Shown piece after piece: positions 1-9,318 of a stretch of 64,000 nucleotides of DNA (position 1 is the first letter of the stretch; the number at the start of each line of letters is the position of its first letter). Made by a program: the position numbers and the translations under genes. Source of the DNA: Ruminococcaceae bacterium UBA3903 (GTDB taxonomy: Bacteria > Bacillota > Clostridia > Oscillospirales > Acutalibacteraceae); contig DGFJ01000009.1 in NCBI GenBank assembly GCA_002391625.1, positions 1 through 64,000 of the forward strand, read 5' to 3'. Below the pieces are notes generated by a model. That model ran no database searches, was not told where the DNA came from, and saw nothing but the letters and a program-made list of their open reading frames with translations.

Positions 1-1667
1 CTGACGATGCTACAGCTATGAGCTATGGATACATTCCTGGTGTATCACGTTTTAGCCCCTTCCATGGTTCAGCCTTTGCAGTTGTTGAATCATTGTCTAA
101 GCTGTTGGCTATAGGTGCTGACCCGCTAACTGCCCGTCTAACCTTCCAAGAGTATTTTGAAAGATTATATGATAAGCCACAGCGTTGGGGTAAACCGGCA
201 GCAGCACTGTTAGGTGCTATGGTTGCTCAAATAAAGCTGGGTATTCCGTCTATTGGTGGTAAGGACAGTATGTCTGGCTCATTTGAACAGCTGGATGTAC
301 CACCAACATTAGTTAGCTTTGCTGTTGCTATGACGAAGGCATCAAAGACAATTTCTGCTGAGTTTAAGAAAACAAACGCTAATGTTATTTTTGTTCCTAT
401 TCCAATGGATAAGGCAACACAAATGCCAGACTGGGACAAGCTGATTGCTATGTATAAGGCTGTATATGCTATTATTAACAGCGGTAAGGTGCTGTCAGCC
501 AGCGTTGTCCGTGAGGGTGGTACAGCGGCTGCTGTATGTCGCATGACCTTTGGCAATAAAATTGGATTTAAATTTGACCATCAGCTAACAGCACAGGAAA
601 TGTTTGCTCCATTAGGCGGCTCACTTGTTTTAGAGCTTGCAGATGGTGCTAAGCTTGATGACAGCATAACAGCCTATGCTTTAGGCACAACCGCAGCTGA
701 TGAAGCAATAGATATAGTCAGCGATACAATTTCTATTGACCAGTTAATAGATAGCTGGACCAGCAAGCTGGAAAAGGTTTATCCAACGCAGGCACAATGT
801 CCTAAGGTTTCTTATGATGTTCCTCTGTACACACAGAAAAGCACAAAAGCACCTGCAATCAAGGTTGCAAAGCCAAGGGTGTTTATACCTGTATTCCCAG
901 GCACTAACTGCGAGGTGGACACAGCCAGAGCGTTTGAAAAGGCGGGTGCAGAGGCTAACCTGCTGATTGTTAAAAACCTAACACCTAGGGACATCGAAGA
1001 AACCATACAAAAAATGGAAGATATGATTAAGCAGTCACAAATTATAATGCTGCCGGGTGGCTTTAGTGGTGGTGACGAGCCAGACGGTTCTGGTAAGTTT
1101 ATTGCAACTACCTTTAGAAATCCCCGTATTGCACAAGCTGTTACAGAGCTGCTAGAAAAGCGTGATGGACTAATGCTGGGTATTTGTAACGGATTCCAAG
1201 CACTAATAAAATTAGGCTTAGTTCCTTATGGTAAAATTACAACACTAAAGGATAATGACCCTACCTTAACATTTAACACTGTTGGCAGACATATTTCTCA
1301 TATGGCATATACTCGTGTTACCTCTGTGAAATCACCATGGTTATCACAGGTAAACGCAGGTCAAACCTTTGCAGTACCTGTATCTCACGGTGAGGGACGT
1401 TTTGTGGCTGATGATGATACGATAAAGGCTTTATCAGCAAACGGACAAATTGCCACACAATATGTTGACTTAAATGGCAAACCATCAGATGATATTGCAT
1501 ACAATGTAAATGGCTCTGTTTGTGCTATTGAGGGTATAACAAGCCCAGACGGCAGGGTATTAGGAAAAATGGGACACAGCGAGCGTAAGGGTGACAACCT
1601 GTATGCCAATGTTCCATTTGAAAAGGATCAGAAAATCTTTGAAAGTGGCGTAGCCTACTTCAAGTAA
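1..1667 (+). CDS. purL: Phosphoribosylformylglycinamidine (FGAM) synthase, C-terminal part (5' end outside window)
   Basis: This is the C-terminal part of FGAM synthase, which converts FGAR to FGAM with ATP and glutamine in the fourth step of purine synthesis. The frame is open to the window edge, with Asp-Asp-Ala-Thr-Ala codons before the first Met, so the true start lies upstream. About 554 residues are visible: the end of the second AIRS-like ATP-binding half (motif GGKDSMSG near residue 85), then a class I glutamine amidotransferase domain from about residue 290. That domain has its nucleophile in LGICNGFQ and the His/Glu pair in VSHGEGRF. PurL and PurQ functions are therefore on one chain, as in the large single-chain enzyme of many Clostridia. 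The next gene starts 13 bases downstream, so the two may be cotranscribed. Confidence 0.95.
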   Translation, partial: DDATAMSYGYIPGVSRFSPFHGSAFAVVESLSKLLAIGADPLTARLTFQEYFERLYDKPQRWGKPAAALLGAMVAQIKLGIPSIGGKDSMSGSFEQLDVPPTLVSFAVAMTKASKTISAEFKKTNANVIFVPIPMDKATQMPDWDKLIAMYKAVYAIINSGKVLSASVVREGGTAAAVCRMTFGNKIGFKFDHQLTAQEMFAPLGGSLVLELADGAKLDDSITAYALGTTAADEAIDIVSDTISIDQLIDSWTSKLEKVYPTQAQCPKVSYDVPLYTQKSTKAPAIKVAKPRVFIPVFPGTNCEVDTARAFEKAGAEANLLIVKNLTPRDIEETIQKMEDMIKQSQIIMLPGGFSGGDEPDGSGKFIATTFRNPRIAQAVTELLEKRDGLMLGICNGFQALIKLGLVPYGKITTLKDNDPTLTFNTVGRHISHMAYTRVTSVKSPWLSQVNAGQTFAVPVSHGEGRFVADDDTIKALSANGQIATQYVDLNGKPSDDIAYNVNGSVCAIEGITSPDGRVLGKMGHSERKGDNLYANVPFEKDQKIFESGVAYFK

Positions 1668-1680
1668 GGAGCGGTTGCCC

Positions 1681-3081
1681 GTGGAGGCTTTTAGCAATCT
1701 TATTACTAATGTAAACAATGTTTTGTGGGGATTGCCAATGATATTACTGTTATTTGGTACTCATATTTTTATGACAATCCGCACAGGTTGTATCCAACGT
1801 AATATTTTGACAGGCATAAGGCTTTCTGTTACAAAGGACCCAGACGCAAAGGGGGATATCAGCCCCTTTGCATCCCTAGCAACAGCACTGGCATCTACCA
1901 TAGGTACTGGCAATATAATAGGTGTTGGCACCGCAATAGCCCTAGGCGGGCCAGGTGCAGTGCTGTGGTGCTGGCTTACAGGTGTATTTGGTATTGCTAC
2001 TAAATATGCAGAATCATTAATAGCGGTTAAGTACAGGGTTCAAACCAAGGACGGCAGGATGCTGGGTGGTGCTATGTATGCTTTGGAACGTGGATTGCAT
2101 ATGAAAGTATTGCCAATATTATTTGCAGTCTTTGCTGTTTTAACCTCATACGGTATTGGTTCCAGTGTTCAGGTGAACGCTATTGCCAAGGTGGTTAACA
2201 CTAATATGGGTATTGACACATGGGTGGTAGGCATCGTTATTGCGATAATAACAGCTGTGGTTATCTTTGGCGGTGTTAAGGCTATATCTAAGGTTTGTGA
2301 AGGCTTAGTGCCTATTATGGCAATCTTTTATGTGGCAGGCTGTATTGTTATACTGGCAATTAACTACGATTACATAGTTCCAGCGATTTCTACTATTTGT
2401 ACAATGGCATTTACACCTGGTGCTGCCGCAGGCGGGTTAATTGGAACAGGTATTATGGCGGCGGCTAGATATGGTATTGCCAGAGGTCTGTTCTCAAATG
2501 AGAGCGGTATGGGCTCGTCCCCTATTGTTTCCGCTGCTGCACAAACAAAGAACCCTGTTCGTCAAGCCTTAGTATCCTCCACAGGCACATTTTGGGACAC
2601 TGTTGTAGTATGCTTAATGACGGGCCTAGTCCTAGTAAGCAGTATTATAAAGAACCCAAACATTGATGTTTCTAATATAACCGATGGTGGTGAGCTGACA
2701 TCCTTAGCATTTGGCCAGCTGCCCTATGTAGGTACACCTATTTTGGTTATCGGTATTATTACCTTTGCGTTTTCCACAATTCTTGGATGGGCATATTACG
2801 GTGAAAGATGTATAGAGTATTTAGCCGGTAAGCGTTCTCTTATTCCATACCGTTGTTCTATTATTATTGTTCTGCTGATAGCACCTATGATTAGTTTGAA
2901 TGTTGTATGGGATGTGGCAGATACACTAAATGCTCTAATGGCAATACCTAATATAGTAGCGGTGCTGCTGCTGTCAAAGGTTATAGCCAAAGAAACAAAA
3001 TATTACCTAGGACATGATAAAAAGGGCAACAGTCGTTTGGACGAAGCCTGTACAGATCCTATACCAGTAGTAGATAAGTAG
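1681..3081 (+). CDS. AGCS-family sodium:alanine/glycine symporter
   Basis: A 466-residue polytopic membrane protein of the alanine or glycine:cation symporter family (AlsT/DagA type), which imports small neutral amino acids with Na+. Family signatures seen are the N-terminal ATALASTIGTGNIIGVGTA region, GLFSNESGMGSSPI near residue 280 and GWAYYGERC near residue 375. I chose GTG at 1681 because AGGAG (1667-1671) sits 9 bases before it; the upstream in-frame TTG at 1675 would be only 3 bases from that site. It follows purL by 13 bases, probably on the same transcript. The substrate cannot be read from the sequence. Confidence 0.93.
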   Translation: MEAFSNLITNVNNVLWGLPMILLLFGTHIFMTIRTGCIQRNILTGIRLSVTKDPDAKGDISPFASLATALASTIGTGNIIGVGTAIALGGPGAVLWCWLTGVFGIATKYAESLIAVKYRVQTKDGRMLGGAMYALERGLHMKVLPILFAVFAVLTSYGIGSSVQVNAIAKVVNTNMGIDTWVVGIVIAIITAVVIFGGVKAISKVCEGLVPIMAIFYVAGCIVILAINYDYIVPAISTICTMAFTPGAAAGGLIGTGIMAAARYGIARGLFSNESGMGSSPIVSAAAQTKNPVRQALVSSTGTFWDTVVVCLMTGLVLVSSIIKNPNIDVSNITDGGELTSLAFGQLPYVGTPILVIGIITFAFSTILGWAYYGERCIEYLAGKRSLIPYRCSIIIVLLIAPMISLNVVWDVADTLNALMAIPNIVAVLLLSKVIAKETKYYLGHDKKGNSRLDEACTDPIPVVDK

Positions 3082-3358
3082 CGAATGATTGTAAACTAAT
3101 TGTTGTATTTATAAAGTCTTAGAAGGTACAGCCTTATTAACCATTCAAATATAAAAAATTATTTATAGGTTAATCTCCTCTGTTTTTATTATTTCCTGTT
3201 AATTTGGGATAGAAAAATGTATGTGCTTTTTGTTTCTGCGGTGGGAACACAGGGGGGGAGCTTGTTTAGGCTTACAGTATATTAGCTGTATCCAGCCAGA
3301 GGACTTTACATTAATTAGCACAGGTGATGAGATTATGTCACTATATAACCAATATATA

Positions 3359-3407
3359 AGCACCAGGGACACGACTTCAAAATAGGTCGTGTCCCTGGTG
3401 CTTTTTG
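3359..3407 (+). terminator. Intrinsic terminator with a 17-bp perfect stem
   Basis: The arms 3359-3375 and 3386-3402 are perfectly complementary, enclose a 10-base loop and are followed by CTTTTTGATTT. It lies 280 bases after the AGCS stop codon, so it ends either that transcript or an unannotated RNA in the gap. Confidence 0.75.
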
Positions 3408-3502
3408 ATTTATTAAAACGGCTTTATAATAGCGTGTCTACCGTCATTTTTAGCATTTAGCATTAGTATTAATGACAGTAGTGAGGTATTGCCACCAAAA
3501 AT

Positions 3503-3530
3503 AGGGATACAGCGGTTAGGCTGTATCCCT
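3503..3530 (-). terminator. Terminator of the hrcA-mrp operon
   Basis: The stem is AGGGATACAGC (3503-3513) paired with GCTGTATCCCT (3520-3530), with a 6-base loop. Read on the minus strand it is followed by ATTTTTGG, 19 bases beyond the mrp stop codon, so it suits the end of the chaperone operon. Confidence 0.75.
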
Positions 3531-3548
3531 AAAATATACAAATAAAAC

Positions 3549-4379
3549 TTATTTTGTTGCACTCTCTATAAGGTCGGCACCCTTTTCTAACCAATCGCCA
3601 ACAAACAGCTCTATTGTACCTGTATCGGCACATTTTGCTAAGGATGGTTCTATTGGCAGCTTACCTAGGACAGGCACATTATATTTAGAGGCTATTTCGT
3701 CAATATGGCTTTCACCATAAATTTTATATTCTTTGTTACAGTCAGGACATTTAAAATAGCTGTTGTTTTCCACAAGACCTAAGATAGGAATATTCATCAT
3801 ATTAGCCATTTTTACGGCCTTTTCCACTATCATTGAAACTAATTCCTGGGGTGAAGTAACAATAACAATGCCGTCTATTGGCAGGGATTGGAACACTGTC
3901 AGTGCTACGTCACCAGTGCCAGGTGGCATATCCACAAACATATAGTCAACATCTTTCCATATTACATCTGTCCAAAACTGCTTGACAGTACCAGCAATAA
4001 TAGGACCACGCCAAACCACTGGGTCTGTTTCGTTTTGTAATAACAGATTAACGGACATAATGTCAATGCCGGTTTTTGTGGTAGCTGGCAGTAAACCAAA
4101 ATCGTTACCCTTGGCTTTTTCCTTTATTCCAAAGCCCTTTGGAATAGATGGGCCTGTTACATCAGCATCTAAAACAGCTGTTTTATAACCACGACGGTTA
4201 AAAATAACGGACAGCATGGAGGTAATCATTGATTTACCAACACCACCCTTACCGCTAACAACGCCTATAACCTTGTTAACCCTGCTAAGGTCATTTAGCT
4301 TTTCGTGCATATCCTCGGGTTCCTGACGTGAAGAACAGCTTTCTTCACAGCTACCACAGTTATGTGAACACTCTGACAT
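3549..4379 (-). CDS. mrp: Mrp/NBP35-family P-loop ATPase (Fe-S cluster carrier)
   Basis: A 276-residue cytoplasmic ATPase of the Mrp/ApbC/NBP35 family, which binds and passes on Fe-S clusters. The deviant Walker A motif SGKGGVGKS is at residues 42-50. MPPGTGD follows in the middle of the protein and a CPDC pair, the cluster-bridging cysteines, lies near residue 210. A short N-terminal Cys-rich stretch (Cys 4, 8, 11, 15) resembles the N-terminal cluster site of NBP35. It starts with ATG after GGAGG and follows prmA by 32 bases at the end of the heat-shock operon. A terminator follows directly. The place in the operon suggests coupling to protein quality control, which is inference. Confidence 0.92.
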   Translation of the reverse strand: MSECSHNCGSCEESCSSRQEPEDMHEKLNDLSRVNKVIGVVSGKGGVGKSMITSMLSVIFNRRGYKTAVLDADVTGPSIPKGFGIKEKAKGNDFGLLPATTKTGIDIMSVNLLLQNETDPVVWRGPIIAGTVKQFWTDVIWKDVDYMFVDMPPGTGDVALTVFQSLPIDGIVIVTSPQELVSMIVEKAVKMANMMNIPILGLVENNSYFKCPDCNKEYKIYGESHIDEIASKYNVPVLGKLPIEPSLAKCADTGTIELFVGDWLEKGADLIESATK

Positions 4380-4411
4380 TTAAATATCCTCCGTTATCTG
4401 TATTATAGTCT

Positions 4412-5332
4412 TTATTTTTTGATTGTTGCTACTAAACAGTACCAACCGTTATCATTAAGAACCTCTGTAACGTGAAAATCATCCTCTATGGCATTTAGCA
4501 CATCGTCCAAACGAGTATCTATGATGCCACTCATAATATAAACAGAATCGTCATACATAAACTCTTTTATATCCTTGGACAACATAATTATAGCATCTGC
4601 CACAATATTCGCCACTACTATGTTGTACTTGCCCGTAACCTTATCAGTTAGGTTTCCGCTTAGGACAGTGAATTTTTCGTTTACATTGTTAAGCTGTGCG
4701 TTTTCCTGTGCCGTTTTTACTGCCATTTCGTCTATATCTACACCTACTGCAGTTTTAGCACCCAGCAATAGTGCGGCAACAGCCAAAATACCGCTGCCAC
4801 AACCAACATCTAAAATTTTAGTGGTATCTGTAACACGTTGCTCCAACGCCTGTAGACACAGTCTGGTAGTTTCATGGGTACCTGTGCCAAATGCCAAACC
4901 AGGGTCAAGGTTTAGTACAACTCTGCCCTTTGCGTTATAATCATCACGCCACGTAGGACGTATAAGGAGCTTTTCTCCTATAGGAATAGGATGGAAGTAT
5001 TGCTTCCAATTATTCAGCCAATCCTCTTCCTCACATCCATTAGAGCTAATAACATGGGTTATGCCCTGAGCCGTATAGCGTTCGCTTAAAAATGCTATGG
5101 CCTCCTTTGGGTTTTCCTCAGGATTAATATAGATATGCACTACACCGCTGCTTCTGTCCTTTTTTAATAAATCCTCATCTATTAAATCTATGTGTGCAAT
5201 GTCCTCAACCTCTTGCTCCATGTTAGAATAGTCCTCAATATATATGCCGTATGGGACTACCATTTGGGCTATATCTCCCGCCCTGTCTATATCCTCAACC
5301 GGTACGGTAACTGTTATTTCTGTCCACTCCAA
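4412..5332 (-). CDS. prmA: Ribosomal protein L11 methyltransferase
   Basis: PrmA (306 residues) transfers methyl groups from S-adenosylmethionine to lysines and the N-terminus of ribosomal protein L11. The SAM-binding motif I LDVGCGSG is near residue 173. GLAFGTGTHETT upstream of it and VANIVADAI downstream are typical of PrmA. The start appears to be TTG with an AAGGG site about 10 bases upstream; no better start is visible. The gene sits 24 bases after dnaJ, an order common in Firmicutes chaperone operons. Confidence 0.94.
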   Translation of the reverse strand: MEWTEITVTVPVEDIDRAGDIAQMVVPYGIYIEDYSNMEQEVEDIAHIDLIDEDLLKKDRSSGVVHIYINPEENPKEAIAFLSERYTAQGITHVISSNGCEEEDWLNNWKQYFHPIPIGEKLLIRPTWRDDYNAKGRVVLNLDPGLAFGTGTHETTRLCLQALEQRVTDTTKILDVGCGSGILAVAALLLGAKTAVGVDIDEMAVKTAQENAQLNNVNEKFTVLSGNLTDKVTGKYNIVVANIVADAIIMLSKDIKEFMYDDSVYIMSGIIDTRLDDVLNAIEDDFHVTEVLNDNGWYCLVATIKK

Positions 5333-5356
5333 AGTGCCACAACCCTTACTGTTATT

Positions 5357-6499
5357 TTATATATCACCAAAAGTCTTTTTCAGCTTGTCAAAAAAGCCCT
5401 TGCTCTTTTGGTAGTTTTTATCGCTGGCAGAATTATCAAAGTCCTTTAATAGCTCCTTCTGCTTAGCGGTTAAGTTCTTTGGTACTTCAATAACAATCTT
5501 TACATACTGGTCGCCTCTGCCCTTGCCCCCTAAATGAGGTATGCCCTTGGCTTTTAGCTTAAATATATCATTTGGCTGAGTACCCTCATGTATGTGATAG
5601 GTAACCTTGCCATCCAGCGTTGGAACGGTTACCTCTGCCCCCAAGGCTGCTTGTGTAAAGGTAATAGGCAGCTCGCACCATACATCATCACCACGACGTT
5701 CAAAAATTGGATGTGGACGAACATTGATATAAACACGCAAATCTCCATATGGCCCGTTGTTAATACCTGCGTTGCCATGACCGCTGACATTTAATATTCT
5801 ATCACTGCTAATGCCTGCGGGAATATCCACATCAACTGTACGTTTTGTTCTAACTCTGCCTGCTCCGCCACATTTTTTACATGGTGTTTCAACAGTTTTC
5901 CCCTTACCTCGACAGGTATCACAAACTCGGGAGGTTTGCACAACTCCAAATGGTGTACGCTGATTAATTGTAACCTGACCAGTACCATGACAGGTAGGGC
6001 ATACCTTAGGGTTTGTACCCTTAGCAGCACCTGAACCATTACACTCATCACAAACGCTCTCGTTGCGATATGATACAGTCTTTTTACAGCCCTTTGCGGC
6101 CTCCTCAAAGGATATGTTCACCGTTGTTTCTATATCGCTGCCACGGCGTGGCGCATTAGGATTGTTACGTCTGCCACCACCAAAGCCACCAAAAAAGCTG
6201 TTGAATATGTCACCAAAGTCCATGTCCTGTCCAAAGGGGCTGCCGCCTGCGGCACCTGCACCGTAGCTTGGGTCTACACCTGCGTGGCCAAACTGGTCGT
6301 ATCTTGCTTTTTTGTCCTTGTCTGATAGCACCTCATACGCTTCGTTAACTTCTTTAAACTTAGCCTCGGCTTCCTTGTTGCCTGGGTTTAAGTCGGGATG
6401 ATACTGTTTTGCAAGCTTTCTAAAAGCTTTTTTTATTTCATCATCAGAGGCGTTTTTGGGAATTCCCATAACCTCATAGTAATCTCTTTTATCAGCCAA
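5357..6499 (-). CDS. dnaJ: Chaperone DnaJ (type I Hsp40)
   Basis: DnaJ (380 residues) delivers unfolded proteins to DnaK and stimulates its ATPase. The J domain carries HPD at residues 34-36. A Gly/Phe-rich stretch covers about 75-115, and four CxxCxGxG-type zinc repeats lie at roughly 145-215, followed by the C-terminal substrate-binding part. The start is TTG, placed 7 bases after a strong GGAGG. It is separated from dnaK by 303 bases that hold a hairpin, so its expression may be uncoupled from dnaK to some degree. Confidence 0.97.
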   Translation of the reverse strand: MADKRDYYEVMGIPKNASDDEIKKAFRKLAKQYHPDLNPGNKEAEAKFKEVNEAYEVLSDKDKKARYDQFGHAGVDPSYGAGAAGGSPFGQDMDFGDIFNSFFGGFGGGRRNNPNAPRRGSDIETTVNISFEEAAKGCKKTVSYRNESVCDECNGSGAAKGTNPKVCPTCHGTGQVTINQRTPFGVVQTSRVCDTCRGKGKTVETPCKKCGGAGRVRTKRTVDVDIPAGISSDRILNVSGHGNAGINNGPYGDLRVYINVRPHPIFERRGDDVWCELPITFTQAALGAEVTVPTLDGKVTYHIHEGTQPNDIFKLKAKGIPHLGGKGRGDQYVKIVIEVPKNLTAKQKELLKDFDNSASDKNYQKSKGFFDKLKKTFGDI

Positions 6500-6802
6500 T
6501 GTTACGCCTCCTATGCTGTTTTGCGATTTTTTGTTGCTGTGGACTTTTCAATATTAAAATCGTTGTTTTAAAGCCACGCTGGTCATACTAAACTCTAATA
6601 GTACCATAGATATGCTATGGGGAAATTTTATCAAAGCTACCCTATTAGGGCTTAGTATTATATCTCAACATAATATGCTAAACTCCGCAAACAGGGCAGA
6701 AGTAATGCTTTCTGCCCTGTCCTACGGTTATTTATTTTCGTAAGACTGTTGTTACAACCCTACTATTATATAACTTTTTTTATCATTTGTACATATTTTT
6801 TA
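6500..6802 (-). other. dnaK-dnaJ intergenic region
   Basis: No gene is visible in these 303 bases. They hold one strong hairpin (6691-6720) about 80 bases beyond dnaK and a weaker one (CCATAG/CTATGG at 6604-6620). I could not identify a convincing promoter for dnaJ here. Confidence 0.5.
6691..6720 (-). terminator. Hairpin after dnaK, possible attenuator
   Basis: Perfect 11-bp arms ACAGGGCAGAA (6691-6701) and TTCTGCCCTGT (6710-6720) enclose 8 bases. On the minus strand only a short TTTGCGG follows, so termination would be partial. It could lower dnaJ-prmA-mrp relative to dnaK or stabilise the dnaK message. Confidence 0.5.
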
Positions 6803-8662
6803 TTAGTCAACATCCTTGAAATCAGCATCATAAACATTGCCATCATTTGTTGGAGGGACATCACCAGCTGGCTGACCACCCATATTGCCCATATCAGGAG
6901 CACCAGCCTGAGGACCTGCACCCTGTGGATTAGCCTGCTGATAAAGCTTAGCGGAAATTTCATGTAAGGATTTTTCCATGTCCTCCTTAGCGGCTTTGAT
7001 TGTGTCCATATTGCCACCCTCGATAGCTGATTTTGTAGCTGCTACCTTACTGTTCAGTGTGTCCTTATCCTCCTGTGGCAGCTTGTCACCGCCTTCGTTT
7101 ACAAGCTTTTCAGCTTGATAACACATATTCTCAGCTTCGTTCTTGGTGTCTACCTCTTCACGACGCTTTTTATCCTCTGCAGCGAACTGCTCCGCATCCT
7201 TAACAGCCTTATCAATGTCATCCTTTGACATATTTGTGTTAGAGGAAATTGTAATCTTTTGCTCCTTACCTGTGCCTAGATCCTTAGCAGATACGTTAAC
7301 AATACCGTTAGCGTCTATGTCAAATGTAACCTCAATTTGTGGTACACCTCTCATAGCAGGGGCAATGCCTGTTAAAGCGAACAAACCTAGCTGCTTGTTA
7401 TCACGAGCAAATTCACGTTCACCCTGTAGAACATTAATTTCAACCTGTGTTTGGTTGTCAGCGGCTGTTGAGAATACTTGACTTTTCTTTGTTGGAATAG
7501 TAGTGTTGCGTTCGATAACCTTTGTCATAACGCCACCCATGGTTTCAACACCTAGTGATAATGGAGTAACGTCTAGCAGTAACAGTCCGTCAACCTCACC
7601 GCCTAGCACGCCAGCCTGTAATGCTGCACCTACTGCGACACACTCATCAGGGTTAATACCCTTAAATGGGTCCTTATTTGTCAGTCCCTTAACGGCATCC
7701 TGTACAGCAGGAATTCTAGAAGAACCGCCAACCATCAGCACCTTATCAATTTCGTTAATTGATAGTCCGCTGTCCTGTAATGCACTTCTAACAGGTCCCA
7801 TTGTGTTTTCTACTAGGTCAGCTGTCAGCTCGTTAAATTTAGCTCTGGTTAGTGTTAGGTCTAAATGCTTAGGACCTGTTGCATCAGCGGTAATATATGG
7901 CAGGTTTATTGCTGTTGATGTAACACCAGAAAGCTCAATCTTAGCCTTTTCTGCTGCTTCCTTTAGACGCTGCATAGCCATTTTGTCCTGTGTTAGGTCT
8001 ACGCCGGTTTCTGATTTAAAGCTTGTTACCATCCAGTTAATTACTCTTTGGTCAAAGTCGTCACCGCCTAAACGGTTGTTACCAGCTGTAGCCAAAACCT
8101 CTTGAACGCCGTCACCCATTTCGATGATAGATACATCAAAGGTACCGCCGCCCAGGTCATATACCATAATCTTTTGGTCTGTTTCTTTATCTATACCATA
8201 TGATAAAGCAGCAGCTGTAGGCTCATTGATAATTCTTTTTACGTCCAAACCAGCAATTCTGCCAGCATCCTTAGTAGCCTGACGCTGTGCGTCTGTAAAA
8301 TAAGCGGGTACGGTAATAACTGCCTGTGCTACGGTGTCACCTAGGTAAGCCTCAGCATCTGCCTTTAGCTTTTGCAGAATCATAGCTGAAATTTCTTGTG
8401 GAGAGTAGTTTTTACCATCAATTACAACCTTGTGGTCTGTACCCATTTCTCTTTTAATAGATGCTACTGTTCTGTCTGGGTTTGTAATAGCCTGACGTTT
8501 AGCAACCTGACCTACCAGTCTTTCACCTGTTTTTGAAAAAGCCACAACAGATGGTGTTGTTCTGGCACCTTCTGCGTTAGCGATAACTACAGGCTCGCCA
8601 CCTTCAATAACTGCTACACATGAGTTTGTTGTACCTAAGTCTATACCGATTGTCTTTGCCAT
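6803..8662 (-). CDS. dnaK: Chaperone DnaK (Hsp70)
   Basis: DnaK (619 residues) is the ATP-driven Hsp70 chaperone of the cytoplasm. The ATPase domain begins with [11 protein letters not shown] and contains VPAYF and [12 protein letters not shown]. The linker [12 protein letters not shown] is near residue 390, followed by the substrate-binding domain and a Gly/Pro-rich tail ending in DADFKDVD. I chose ATG at 8662 because GGAGG is 8 bases upstream and [10 protein letters not shown] is the family N-terminus; an in-frame Met five codons earlier overlaps the ribosome site. It is the third gene of the CIRCE-controlled operon. Confidence 0.98.
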   Translation of the reverse strand: MAKTIGIDLGTTNSCVAVIEGGEPVVIANAEGARTTPSVVAFSKTGERLVGQVAKRQAITNPDRTVASIKREMGTDHKVVIDGKNYSPQEISAMILQKLKADAEAYLGDTVAQAVITVPAYFTDAQRQATKDAGRIAGLDVKRIINEPTAAALSYGIDKETDQKIMVYDLGGGTFDVSIIEMGDGVQEVLATAGNNRLGGDDFDQRVINWMVTSFKSETGVDLTQDKMAMQRLKEAAEKAKIELSGVTSTAINLPYITADATGPKHLDLTLTRAKFNELTADLVENTMGPVRSALQDSGLSINEIDKVLMVGGSSRIPAVQDAVKGLTNKDPFKGINPDECVAVGAALQAGVLGGEVDGLLLLDVTPLSLGVETMGGVMTKVIERNTTIPTKKSQVFSTAADNQTQVEINVLQGEREFARDNKQLGLFALTGIAPAMRGVPQIEVTFDIDANGIVNVSAKDLGTGKEQKITISSNTNMSKDDIDKAVKDAEQFAAEDKKRREEVDTKNEAENMCYQAEKLVNEGGDKLPQEDKDTLNSKVAATKSAIEGGNMDTIKAAKEDMEKSLHEISAKLYQQANPQGAGPQAGAPDMGNMGGQPAGDVPPTNDGNVYDADFKDVD

Positions 8663-8728
8663 AATAAATTCCTCCAAAATAATTAATAATTTTTATCTCT
8701 ATGTTAAATGGTTTTCACCTGTTGTTTT

Positions 8729-9286
8729 TTAGTCGCAATTAGCAACCTGTACCATAGCGTGACGTATTATTTTGTCACCTGTTTTATAACCCTTTTGGAA
8801 AATCATTGATAAGGTGTTTTCGCCTAAATCCTCACTGTCAATCTTGGAAACTGCATTGTGAAGCTCTGGGTTAAACTCATCACCTATTTCGCCAAAGGGT
8901 TCAACATTTAGCTTTTTTAAGGCTGATAATAGCTGACCACATACAAGCTCTAAGCCTTTTTTATACTCATCTGGTGCGTTTTCAGCTGATTTTAATGCCA
9001 TTTCCAAGCTGTCGGCTACTGGCAAAATTTCATTTACCGCCTTAGCGGTTGCGTCACCGTATATGCTGGCCTTTTCGGAGGTTGTACGCTTACGGTAATT
9101 ATCATACTCTGCTGCCAGCCTCATATAGGCTGATTGTTTGCTTTCTAACTCCTTTTGTAAGCCCTCCAGCTGACTGTCCTTTTTTTCCTGTGCCACCTCC
9201 TGACTGTCTTCTGTAACCTCCTCGGCGGTTGCTTCTGTCTGCTTTTCCTGTTGTGCTTCTTCCTTATGTTCCTTTTTCTTACTCAA
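8729..9286 (-). CDS. grpE: Nucleotide exchange factor GrpE
   Basis: GrpE (185 residues) releases ADP from DnaK. The N-terminal third is charged and Glu/Gln-rich, followed by a long coiled-coil (about 40-100) and the C-terminal beta domain with the signature around GYKTGDKIIRHAMVQVA. I chose TTG at 9286 because AAAGGA is 9 bases upstream; the ATG three codons earlier directly abuts that site and could not use it. The gene lies between hrcA and dnaK. Confidence 0.95.
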   Translation of the reverse strand: MSKKKEHKEEAQQEKQTEATAEEVTEDSQEVAQEKKDSQLEGLQKELESKQSAYMRLAAEYDNYRKRTTSEKASIYGDATAKAVNEILPVADSLEMALKSAENAPDEYKKGLELVCGQLLSALKKLNVEPFGEIGDEFNPELHNAVSKIDSEDLGENTLSMIFQKGYKTGDKIIRHAMVQVANCD

Positions 9287-9318
9287 TCTTATCATTCCTT
9301 TCAGGTGGTTATCTTTAT

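Larger units (their letters stand above)
3082..3548. other. Intergenic region between convergent AGCS and mrp genes
   Basis: No convincing gene is present in these 467 bases. The first 280 bases after the symporter stop are AT-rich and unassigned. Two hairpins follow: a 17-bp perfect stem at 3359-3402 facing the plus strand, and an 11-bp stem at 3503-3530 facing the minus strand. The long unassigned stretch before the plus-strand hairpin could be a 3' UTR or a small RNA; I cannot decide between these. Confidence 0.6.

Noticed and set aside
7503..8105. Long plus-strand open frame (200 codons) inside dnaK
   Set aside because: It is antisense to a fully conserved dnaK region and Ser/Thr-rich, as expected from the codon bias of the opposite strand.
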